DNA of 34,306 nt from Alicyclobacillus sp. (GTDB lineage Bacteria > Bacillota > Bacilli > Alicyclobacillales > Alicyclobacillaceae): positions 1 through 34,306 of the forward strand of contig NZ_JAIMAV010000023.1 of NCBI RefSeq assembly GCF_023511815.1, in the 5' to 3' direction. Below are positions 8,203 to 14,883 of this stretch, piece after piece. Both the position numbers and the translations under genes were made by a program. Every line of letters begins with the position of its first letter. Position 1 is the first letter of the stretch. Below the pieces are notes generated by a model. The model saw nothing but the letters and a program-made list of their open reading frames with translations. It was not told the origin of the DNA and made no database searches.

Positions 8203-9095
8203 GTGCGGCGCCGGGCGGGTTGCACGCCGTCCCACCACGTGCCGTCGGCCGCACGCACCGGGGCGTGGCGGGTGGCGGGCGGCAGACCCGCCCGCCGCGC
8301 CTCCTGTGGGTGCAGAATGGCGAACAGCTGCTCCAACCCGTCGATGATCCGCGGCGACGGCCGGCAGTACAGCCCCTCCGACAGCACCAGAACGCGGCCC
8401 TCCCGGATGGCGGGGACCTGTTCCCAACCGGGGCGGTTCAGGAGTTTCGGCAACGGCACCCGGTGCTGGGGGACGCCGGTCCACACGGCGAGCAGGTAGT
8501 CCGGTTGGGCCTGAATCACGGCGGTGCCGTCGTCCTGCACCTGGTCCCCGGGGCGGTCCGCGAAGACGTTTTCCGCCCCGGCGAGCCGGGAGATCTCCGT
8601 CAACCAGTTGTCTGCGGCGGGGGAGAACACCGGATGCGGCCACCATTCCCAGTACAGCCGCGGCCGGTGCGAAACGGTGGCCGACGCGCGCTGAACACGC
8701 TCCACGCGGGCGCGAAGCCTGTCGACGACGGCTTCGACGTCAGCGGGTGCGCATACGCCCGGCAGGGCGTCCGCGATTCGGCGAAGATCCGCCAGAATAT
8801 CCTCGATCCGATGAGGAGAGAGCACCACGTGCGGCAGACCGGCGGCGGCCACCTGGTCGACGACGCGCTCCATGCCCGGTACGGACAGGGAGCACAGGAC
8901 GAGGTCTGGGCGAAGTTCGGCGACCCGCGCCACGTCGATGTTCAGGTCCGGCCCCACGCGGGGAAGCCGTTCGACCACCTCCGGAGGATGGTCGGAGTAC
9001 AGGTCCACGCCCACCAGGCAGTCCCCGAGGCCGAGCGCGGCGGCCAGTTCGGTGTTGCTGGGGCAAAGCGATACAATGCGCGGGCGATGCGGCAT
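8199..9095 (-). CDS. Cobalamin/Fe3+-siderophore-type substrate-binding domain protein without signal peptide (BtuF-like)
   Basis: A 298-residue protein of the periplasmic-binding-protein type III fold used by BtuF/FhuD. It starts PRIVSLCPSNTELAAALGLG, then LVGVDLYSDHPPEV, LRPDLVLCSLSVPGMERV and RLYWEWWPHPVFSPAADNWL, all typical of cobalamin-binding BtuF-like proteins. There is no signal peptide or lipobox, so this version is predicted cytoplasmic, as in several Firmicutes and archaeal homologues. The ATG at 9095 has an excellent GGAGGTGAT site. No btuC or btuD genes are seen, so an uptake role is not supported by context; a cobalamin-chaperone or sensing role is speculation. It converges with the crotonase gene, overlapping its end by four bases. 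Confidence 0.8.
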   Translation of the reverse strand: MPHRPRIVSLCPSNTELAAALGLGDCLVGVDLYSDHPPEVVERLPRVGPDLNIDVARVAELRPDLVLCSLSVPGMERVVDQVAAAGLPHVVLSPHRIEDILADLRRIADALPGVCAPADVEAVVDRLRARVERVQRASATVSHRPRLYWEWWPHPVFSPAADNWLTEISRLAGAENVFADRPGDQVQDDGTAVIQAQPDYLLAVWTGVPQHRVPLPKLLNRPGWEQVPAIREGRVLVLSEGLYCRPSPRIIDGLEQLFAILHPQEARRAGLPPATRHAPVRAADGTWWDGVQPARRRT

Positions 9096-9128
9096 CGGAT
9101 CACCTCCACGGGAAGGAGTGAAACCGGG

Positions 9129-9389
9129 ATGTTCGCGTACTGGTTCATGCTGTCGGTCCTCGCCGCGGTGACGTTTTTCGGCGGCGGGATGGCGTTGAAC
9201 ATGATCTTCAGGCGGTGGTGGGCATCGCTCGTGCCGTTCCTCGCATTCACAGTGTATCTCATCGCGGCGGTGGGTGCGCACATGATTTGGCCGGAGTGGG
9301 TCCTGTTCGGCGTCGCGGCCCTCGGCGTGGCGCTGTCGTGCTGGACGGCCCGCGTCCTCGGCCGCCGCGGTTATCCGCTGTTTTCGTAA
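9129..9389 (+). CDS. Small membrane protein, YuiB-like
   Basis: An 86-residue protein with three predicted membrane segments (about 2-22, 31-50 and 55-74). The FFGGGMALNMIFRRWW segment and the C-terminal GRRGYPLF resemble Bacillus YuiB-type membrane proteins of unknown function; this resemblance is from memory of the family. ATG 9129 follows GGGAAGGAGTG. The start lies only 33 bp from the divergent BtuF-like start, so the promoter of each gene must lie within the other's 5' coding region. TACAAT at 9072-9077 is one candidate -10 box. Confidence 0.7.
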   Translation: MFAYWFMLSVLAAVTFFGGGMALNMIFRRWWASLVPFLAFTVYLIAAVGAHMIWPEWVLFGVAALGVALSCWTARVLGRRGYPLFS

Positions 9390-9488
9390 GGAACTTCCGG
9401 GGGGCCTTCGGCGCCGGCGCTTGACGGGTTCGATCCGCCGATCGATCCCCCTTGGGAACAACGGCCTTGATGTAGGAGGAATGAGAGG

Positions 9489-10565
9489 TTGCGCCGATGG
9501 GTGTGGCCGCTGACGGCGGCCCTGTTGATCATCGCGGGATATGCGCACATGGTGGAAGCGCCGGGCGTTCTCGTGTTTCTGTTCTCAGCGCTCGCCATCA
9601 TCCCGCTCGCAGGTCTGATGGGACGGTCCACGGAGGCCATCGCCGCGCACGCGGGGCCTCGGGTGGGCGGGCTGTTGTCGGCGACCTTCGGCAACGCCGT
9701 GGAGTTGATCATCGGCATCATCGCCCTGAACGCCGGGATGTCCACCCTGGTGAAGGCGTCCATCACCGGCTCCATTCTCGGAAACCTTCTGTTCGTCCTC
9801 GGAGTGAGCTTCTTCGTCGGCGGCATCCGCCATCCGATCCAGCGCTTCAACATCCGCGCCGCGCGCAGCAACGCGTCGATGCTGATGCTGAGCGTCGGGG
9901 TGGCCTTCATCGTGCCGGCGATCTTCAGCACCACCCAGGATGTCGGAACCACCCAGGACGCCGCAAGCCTCACCTTGTCGACGGTGGTCGCCCTGGTGTC
10001 CCTGGTGCTGTATCTGTCCGGGTTGTATTTCGCTCTCTTCACGCACCGCGAGGTGTTTGAGTCCATCAACCAGTATTCGGGGGAAGACGAGGCGCACTGG
10101 CGGCTGTGGCCGGCCATCGGGGTGTTGCTGGTCACCACGGTGTGCGTGGCGCTGGCCAGCGAGTGGTTGGTCGGAAGCATCGAGGAGCTGGCGACGCGGA
10201 TGGGGTGGAGCGAGGTCTTCATGGGCGTGGTGATTGTCGCCATCGTCGGGAATGCGGCGGAGCACGCTTCGGCCGTGTGGATGGCGTGGAAGAACCGGAT
10301 GGACCTCTCCCTCGAGATCGCCGTCGGCAGCACGCTGCAGGTGGCGATGTTCGTGGCGCCGGTGCTGTTTCTGGCCAGCCTTGTCCTCGGGCACGCGATG
10401 CCCCTCATCTTCTCCTGGCCGGAGCTGGCCAGCATGGGCGCGGCCGTCCTTCTGGTGGTGGTTTTGATGATGGACGGGGAGTCCAACTGGCTGGAGGGGG
10501 CGCTGGCCCTGGGGGCGTACCTGGTGATGGCGGTGGGCTTTTACACGCTGCCGTCGATGCTCTGA
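9489..10565 (+). CDS. Calcium/proton exchanger, CaxA/ChaA type
   Basis: A 358-residue polytopic inner-membrane antiporter of the CaCA superfamily that exports Ca2+ (or another cation) in exchange for H+. Both alpha-repeats are visible: GGLLSATFGNAVELIIGIIA (about 54-73) and VVIVAIVGNAAEHASAVWMA (about 246-265). Their acidic residues E in GNAVE and E in GNAAEH bind the cation. About eleven hydrophobic segments are present. The TTG start at 9489 has AGGAGGA eight bases upstream and leads directly into the first membrane helix. It follows the YuiB-like gene by 99 bp. A GC-rich hairpin follows the stop. Confidence 0.9.
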   Translation: MRRWVWPLTAALLIIAGYAHMVEAPGVLVFLFSALAIIPLAGLMGRSTEAIAAHAGPRVGGLLSATFGNAVELIIGIIALNAGMSTLVKASITGSILGNLLFVLGVSFFVGGIRHPIQRFNIRAARSNASMLMLSVGVAFIVPAIFSTTQDVGTTQDAASLTLSTVVALVSLVLYLSGLYFALFTHREVFESINQYSGEDEAHWRLWPAIGVLLVTTVCVALASEWLVGSIEELATRMGWSEVFMGVVIVAIVGNAAEHASAVWMAWKNRMDLSLEIAVGSTLQVAMFVAPVLFLASLVLGHAMPLIFSWPELASMGAAVLLVVVLMMDGESNWLEGALALGAYLVMAVGFYTLPSML

Positions 10566-10566
10566 A

Positions 10567-10587
10567 GGGCGGGGACAGGCCCCGCCC
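10567..10587 (+). terminator. GC hairpin after the antiporter gene
   Basis: GGGCGGGG (10567-10574) and CCCCGCCC (10580-10587) form a perfect 8-bp stem with a 5-base loop three bases after the stop codon. There is no T tract, so efficiency as an intrinsic terminator is uncertain. Confidence 0.5.
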
Positions 10588-10712
10588 GACGGGGCACCCC
10601 GGGGTCGTGCGCCGACGGCCGTCCTGGCGCCGGATCGGCAGGCGAAGCCGAGGCGCTCGGACGAGCGGTCGATGAACCCGGGGCACCTCGGCGCGCGGGG
10701 CGGGTGGCCCGA

Positions 10713-10787
10713 GCGCCCGGGTGCCCGATGCCCAAAGCACCCGAGCGCCCGATGCCCAAAGTGCGCGAGTGCTCGAGTGCCCGAGGA
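10713..10787. repeat. Short degenerate tandem repeat between caxA-like gene and ilvA
   Basis: The 15-base unit GCCCGATGCCCAAAG occurs at 10723-10737 and exactly again at 10747-10761, a 24-bp period. It is flanked by related CGAGCGCCCG, GCGCGAGTGCTCGAGTGCCCGAG variants, giving a patch built from GCCCGA/GTGCCCGAG words. No reading frame of interest covers it. It lies just past the ilvA stop and may be simple replication slippage. Confidence 0.6.
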
Positions 10788-10804
10788 CCGGGCGGACGAT
10801 GCGC

Positions 10805-12031
10805 TCAGCGCAGCTTCGGCGTGTAGCCCTTCGCAGTGAGGCGCTCGAGGATGGACTCGACGTGCCGCGGGTCCCGCGTCTCCAGATCAATCTCCACCTC
10901 CGTCTGCCCGAGCGAGATCCCGGTGCCGACACGGTGATGCTGAATCGAGACGACGTTGGCGCCGAGAGCCGCGAACACGTCCAACAGGTCGCGCAGGGCG
11001 CCGGGGCGGTCATACAGGTGCACCGCCAACCGCAGGTAGCGCCCGGCCTCCGCCAGCCCGTGTTCAATCACCCGCGACAACACCGTCACGTCGATGTTGC
11101 CCCCGGAGAGCACGACGACCACGTTGCCGAGGGCGGCGGGCAGTTTCTTCGCGACACACGCCGCCAGCGCGGCCGCCGCGGCGCCCTCGACGACCAGCTT
11201 GCTGCGCTCCAGGAGCAGCACCAGCGTCCGCGCGATCTCCTCCTCCTCCACCGTGACGATGTCATCCACATACTGCTGCACCAAGGAAAAGGTCAGCTCG
11301 CCCGGCCGGCGGACGGCGATCCCGTCGGCGATGGTGGGCTGAGCCGGGATGGTCTCGACGCGGCCGCTGTCCAGCGCGTGGCGAAAGCAGGCCACGTTCG
11401 CGGCCTCGACGCCGTACACCCGCACCCGGGGCTGGACCGACTTGACGGCGAGGGCGATGCCCGCGGCGAGCCCCCCGCCGCCGACGGGCACCACGATGGC
11501 GTCGACCTCGGGCAGCTGTTGCAGGATCTCCAGGCCGATGGTGCCCTGGCCGGCGATGACGAGCGGATCGTCGAACGCGTGAACGAAGGTGTACCCGTGC
11601 ACGCGCTGCAGGTCGAGGGCGTGCTGATAGGCGTCGTCGTAGCTGTTGCCGGAGAGGACCACGGTGGCGCCGTAGCCCTGCGTGGCGGCGATCTTGGCGA
11701 GGCTCGCGGCCTCCGGCATGACGATGACGCACGGGCTTTGGTGGCTTGCGGCGGCAAACGCCACGCCCTGGGCGTGGTTTCCCGCCGAGGCGGCGATGAC
11801 GCCGCGGGATCGTTCCTCGTCGCTCAACTGCGCGATCTTGTTGTAGGCGCCGCGCAACTTGAACGACCCGGTCTTCTGCAGGTTCTCCAGCTTGAGAAAG
11901 ACGCGGTGGCCGGAGAGCGCGGAGAAGGTGTGCGACGGGTCGAGCGGCGTCGGCTGCACGATGCCGGCGAGGCGGGCCTGCGCCGCCTCGATGTCGCGCA
12001 GCGTCGGCCGCTGCAAGGGTTCAACCGACAT
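10805..12031 (-). CDS. ilvA: Threonine ammonia-lyase (threonine dehydratase), single-ACT form
   Basis: PLP enzyme that deaminates L-threonine to 2-oxobutanoate, the first committed step of isoleucine synthesis (or threonine catabolism). The 408-residue product has the PLP lysine in GSFKLRGAYNKI (about 55-66), SAGNHAQGVA (about 84-93), the glycine-rich phosphate loop VPVGGGGLAAG, and a C-terminal ACT domain (about 330-408; RLAVHLYDRPGALRDLLDVF). Having one ACT domain places it with the 400-residue class rather than the two-ACT E. coli IlvA. The ATG at 12031 has AAGGAGT upstream. It is divergent from hisC. The ACT domain predicts allosteric control by an amino acid. Confidence 0.93.
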   Translation of the reverse strand: MSVEPLQRPTLRDIEAAQARLAGIVQPTPLDPSHTFSALSGHRVFLKLENLQKTGSFKLRGAYNKIAQLSDEERSRGVIAASAGNHAQGVAFAAASHQSPCVIVMPEAASLAKIAATQGYGATVVLSGNSYDDAYQHALDLQRVHGYTFVHAFDDPLVIAGQGTIGLEILQQLPEVDAIVVPVGGGGLAAGIALAVKSVQPRVRVYGVEAANVACFRHALDSGRVETIPAQPTIADGIAVRRPGELTFSLVQQYVDDIVTVEEEEIARTLVLLLERSKLVVEGAAAAALAACVAKKLPAALGNVVVVLSGGNIDVTVLSRVIEHGLAEAGRYLRLAVHLYDRPGALRDLLDVFAALGANVVSIQHHRVGTGISLGQTEVEIDLETRDPRHVESILERLTAKGYTPKLR

Positions 12032-12100
12032 GGGCCGGACTCCTTTCCGAAATTCGCGGTGGTTGTGTTTCCGATGGGCCTCGTTTAAGCTAAGGTCAGC

Positions 12101-12162
12101 CCGGCGGAGCGGCGCCCGCCGGAAGCCGATGTCATTGTATCAGAGCGGACTGGGTGCGAGAA
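12101..12162 (-). promoter_or_regulatory. Probable ilvA promoter and leader hairpin
   Basis: On the minus strand TTCTCG (12162-12157) and TACAAT (12139-12134) are 17 bases apart. The leader then contains CCGGCGG (12122-12116) and CCGCCGG (12107-12101) around an 8-base loop, a stable hairpin. I saw no T-box (GGTGG antiterminator) sequence and no attenuator T tract. Confidence 0.45.
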
Positions 12163-12198
12163 ATGCGGGCGGACGGCCGCCCTGGGGGAGGAGCGGGC

Positions 12199-13296
12199 AT
12201 GGTGAACGTGGCAAGCCGGGTGAGGCCGGGGATCGATCGGATTGACCCGTATCAGCCGGGCCTGACGGACGACGAATTGAAGCATCGGTTCGGGTTGACC
12301 CGGGTCATCAAATTGAACGCGAACGAAAACGCGCTCGGACCGTCGCCGCTGGCGCTGGAGGCCATCCGGCGCGAGTTGGAGACGTTGCACCACTATCCGG
12401 ATGGATCGAGCGAGCTGCTGCGCGAGGCCATCGCGGCCTTCCACGGTGTGTCCAAGGACATGGTGCTGGTGGGCAACGGGTCGGACGATCTCATCAAGTT
12501 GGTCTCAGAGACGTTTCTCGATCCGGGCGACGAGGTGGTCGTGCCCAAGCCCTCCTTCTCGCAGTACGGCTTTGGTGCCGCCATCATGCGGGCGACGGTG
12601 GTCCCCGCGCCCCTTCGGCCGGACTTCTCGTACGACGTCGAGGCGGTGCTGGAGCGGGTCGGCCCACGGACCAAGCTGGTCTATCTGTGCACGCCGAACA
12701 ACCCGACCGGGACCATCCTGACGCGCCGGGAACTCGATTGGCTGCTGGAGCGGCTGCCGCAGGACGTGCTGGTGGTGCTGGATCTGGCGTACAACGATTA
12801 CTCGGAGCACCCGGAGCGCGTGGTGGAGGATGAGCGGCTTTTGGCCGACGGCCGGATCATCGCGCTGCACACCTTCTCGAAGCTGTACGGCCTCGCGGGC
12901 CTGCGCGTGGGCTACGGGTTGGCCCATTCGGACGTGTGGTCCTTCGTCAACCGCGTCCGCGAGCCGTTCAACGTCAACCGGGTGGCGCAGCGGGCGGCGG
13001 TCGCGGCGCTGGCCGACGAGGAGCACCGGCGCCGTTCGCGGGCGCACGCGGCGGCGAGCCGGGCGTTTTACGCGCGGGCGCTGGCCGATCTCGGTGTCAG
13101 CGCGCCGCCGACGGAGGCGAACTTCGTGCTGGCGAAGACCGGGGACGCCAAGGGGACGGTCGCGGCCCTGATGGCGCGCGGCGTCATGGTGCGCGCGGGC
13201 TTCGGGCTGCCGGAACACGTGCGGATCACCTTCGGCACGGAGGAGGAGAACGCCGCCTGCATCGAGGCGATCGCCGCGTTTCTGGGACGGCGGTGA
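12199..13296 (+). CDS. hisC: Histidinol-phosphate aminotransferase
   Basis: A 365-residue class-I/II PLP aminotransferase that converts imidazole acetol phosphate and glutamate to histidinol phosphate; Firmicutes HisC often also serves tyrosine and phenylalanine synthesis. Landmarks are KLNANENALGPSPLALEA, HYPDGSSELLREAIA, VGNGSDDLI, TPNNPTGTIL, DLAYNDY and the PLP lysine in HTFSKLYGLAGLRVGYG. C-terminal HVRITFGTEEEN matches the substrate-phosphate-binding arginine region. ATG 12199 has GGGGGAGGAG upstream. It is alone, without other his genes, a common arrangement in the Bacillales where hisC may lie with aro genes. Confidence 0.92.
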   Translation: MVNVASRVRPGIDRIDPYQPGLTDDELKHRFGLTRVIKLNANENALGPSPLALEAIRRELETLHHYPDGSSELLREAIAAFHGVSKDMVLVGNGSDDLIKLVSETFLDPGDEVVVPKPSFSQYGFGAAIMRATVVPAPLRPDFSYDVEAVLERVGPRTKLVYLCTPNNPTGTILTRRELDWLLERLPQDVLVVLDLAYNDYSEHPERVVEDERLLADGRIIALHTFSKLYGLAGLRVGYGLAHSDVWSFVNRVREPFNVNRVAQRAAVAALADEEHRRRSRAHAAASRAFYARALADLGVSAPPTEANFVLAKTGDAKGTVAALMARGVMVRAGFGLPEHVRITFGTEEENAACIEAIAAFLGRR

Positions 13297-13308
13297 CCGA
13301 AGGATTCA

Positions 13309-13345
13309 GAGGGCCGTCTCCGCCCGAATCGGCGGGACGGCCCTC
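13309..13345. terminator. Bidirectional hairpin between hisC and lgt
   Basis: GAGGGCCGTC (13309-13318) and GACGGCCCTC (13336-13345) form a perfect 10-bp stem, extended inside by TCCGCC/GGCGGGA with one bulge. It lies between the convergent hisC and lgt genes. It lacks a T tract on either strand. Confidence 0.6.
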
Positions 13346-13366
13346 GGCGTTCGTGGACGTGCCGGA

Positions 13367-14179
13367 TCACGACTCGGCGGGCGGGGCGGATGCGTCGTCC
13401 TCTTTGGTGCGGCGATGGCGCCAGAACCGGTACACCGCGAGAAGGACGCCGGCGACCACCAGGGGCGCGGCGGTCCACTGGGCCGCGTCCCAATGGAACA
13501 GGTACCGGGGTGAGTCGCCGCGCAGCATCTCCAGCAGGAACCGGACCAGGTTGTAGGCGGTCAGGTAGTACGCGAACAGAAAGCCCTTGGGCCAGCGGCG
13601 CTGCTTCAGGATGAGGAGGATGGCGAACAGGATCACGTCCGCCTGGCCTTCCCAAACCTCCGCCGGCCACAGGGGCTGATCCCCGTACGTCATCCGGGCC
13701 AGCGTCCCCTGCGGGTACAGCAGGCCGAAGTCGTGGTGGGTGGGGTCACCGAACGCGTCTCCGTTCATCAGGTTCGCGTCCCGGCCGATGCTCTGGCCGA
13801 GCAGAAGCCCGGGCGCGACGATATCCGCGACCGTCCACAGATCCAGTCCATGCCGGCGGATGTACCAGATGGCGACGAGGGCGGCTCCGACCACGCCCCC
13901 CTGGATGGACAGCCCGCCGTGCCAGATGGCCGGGATCTCCGCGGGATTGGCGCGGTAATACGGCCAATCGAAGAAGAACACCTGCCAAAAGCGGGCCCCC
14001 ACCAGTCCGCCGATCAGAAGCCCGGGCGCCATGTTCCAAAAGTGAGGAACGTACTCCGATTTGCCGTCCGCCCGTGCGAAGTACAGGACCGCGCCCAGGC
14101 CGAGCAGGAAGGCCGCGGCGAAGATGGTGCTGTACGCGCGGACGGGGAAATGGCCGATCCAAAACCAATATTGATGCAA
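13367..14179 (-). CDS. lgt: Prolipoprotein diacylglyceryl transferase family protein, divergent
   Basis: A 270-residue polytopic membrane enzyme of the Lgt family, which transfers diacylglycerol from phosphatidylglycerol to the lipobox cysteine of prolipoproteins. The family signature reads GRDANLMNGDAFG (132-144), keeping the Arg and both Asn but with Asp141 where E. coli has Glu151. The region around E. coli His103 reads HGGLSIQGG, with Gln93 in place of that histidine. The C-terminal RFLLEMLR (213-220) keeps the Arg and Glu. The TTG start at 14179 has AAGGAGG nine bases upstream and leads into the first helix; promoter at 14224-14252. It is not beside hprK as in Bacillus, so it could be a second paralogue. 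Confidence 0.85.
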   Translation of the reverse strand: MHQYWFWIGHFPVRAYSTIFAAAFLLGLGAVLYFARADGKSEYVPHFWNMAPGLLIGGLVGARFWQVFFFDWPYYRANPAEIPAIWHGGLSIQGGVVGAALVAIWYIRRHGLDLWTVADIVAPGLLLGQSIGRDANLMNGDAFGDPTHHDFGLLYPQGTLARMTYGDQPLWPAEVWEGQADVILFAILLILKQRRWPKGFLFAYYLTAYNLVRFLLEMLRGDSPRYLFHWDAAQWTAAPLVVAGVLLAVYRFWRHRRTKEDDASAPPAES

Positions 14180-14223
14180 CGCGTTTCGCCTCCTTGGTCG
14201 GGCGCGGTACACCCAGCTTGTCT

Positions 14224-14252
14224 ATTATAGCACTGGGTGGACATGGTACAAT
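14224..14252 (-). promoter_or_regulatory. Sigma-A promoter of lgt
   Basis: On the minus strand TTGTAC (14252-14247) and TATAAT (14229-14224) are separated by 17 bases and lie about 45 bases before the TTG start of lgt. Confidence 0.7.
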
Positions 14253-14312
14253 GAAGCCCGGCCGTCCCCCCGGAAGGGGGAGGCGAAACGGTGGCCCCGG
14301 GGCCCAGGAAGG

Positions 14313-14687
14313 TCAATTCTGGCCTTCGATGGATCCCTCCGGCGCATCGTGCGGGGGCTCGTGCCGCGGGCGTTTGCGGTCCGAGAAGGCGGGATTCTGG
14401 TCCCAGTACGGCGAGACGGACGCCTGCCCGGGCTGCCAGGGACCGGATTTGCCGAGGCGTTCCGGATGCGTGGCCGCTCCGTACGGACCGTCCGGGAACT
14501 CCTCCGGCATGAGGTCCTTCTGCTGCGCCTGCACCGTGGCGAGTTCCGCGTTCGGCTCCCCAGACTCCACCATCGGTCCGGGGTTGTAGCGACCGGAGTT
14601 GACACTGGGCGTGACATGTGTCTCATTAGAGATTTGACGGTGTACGTCCACCTCCCGGTGTCCTTCCACCTGACGGTGTGCGTCCAT
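14313..14687 (-). CDS. Hypothetical hydrophilic protein, 124 residues
   Basis: The start ATG at 14687 is preceded by GAAGGAGGTG, one of the best ribosome binding sites in the window. The product is soluble, proline- and glutamine-rich and without membrane segments. It opens with three imperfect five-residue repeats (DAHRQ, EGHREV, DVHRQ), mirrored in DNA by GGACGCACACCGTCA and GGACGTACACCGTCA. The middle part, ETHVTPSVNSGRYNPGPMVE, and DLMPEEFPDGPYG look like short linear motifs rather than a folded enzyme. No family was recognised. A weak TTGACC-15-TATGGA lies upstream. It is divergent from gltX and reads towards lgt. Small acidic, Gln/Pro-rich proteins of this kind are often spore-associated, which is only a guess. 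Confidence 0.68.
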   Translation of the reverse strand: MDAHRQVEGHREVDVHRQISNETHVTPSVNSGRYNPGPMVESGEPNAELATVQAQQKDLMPEEFPDGPYGAATHPERLGKSGPWQPGQASVSPYWDQNPAFSDRKRPRHEPPHDAPEGSIEGQN

Positions 14688-14883
14688 GCTGGCACCTCCT
14701 TCGGCGGATGCGGCCGTGCGGCCGCCCTCCATAGCCTGTCGATCCGCAGGTCAAACTATCCTCGCGGTCTTCGCATGCCAACAGGCGCGGCGGGCCTGGT
14801 CCGGGACCCATGCCTCCGCGAGGGACGCACCGAAGGGCGTCCGGCGTGCGCGTACAGAACGAGCGAGAGAAAGGATGTTTTCC

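Noticed and set aside
7773-9128. A long plus-strand frame joining the crotonase gene, the BtuF-like antisense strand and the YuiB-like gene
   Set aside because: Only the last 86 residues have membrane-protein character and a ribosome binding site; the rest is out of frame with the real crotonase gene and antisense to the BtuF-like gene.
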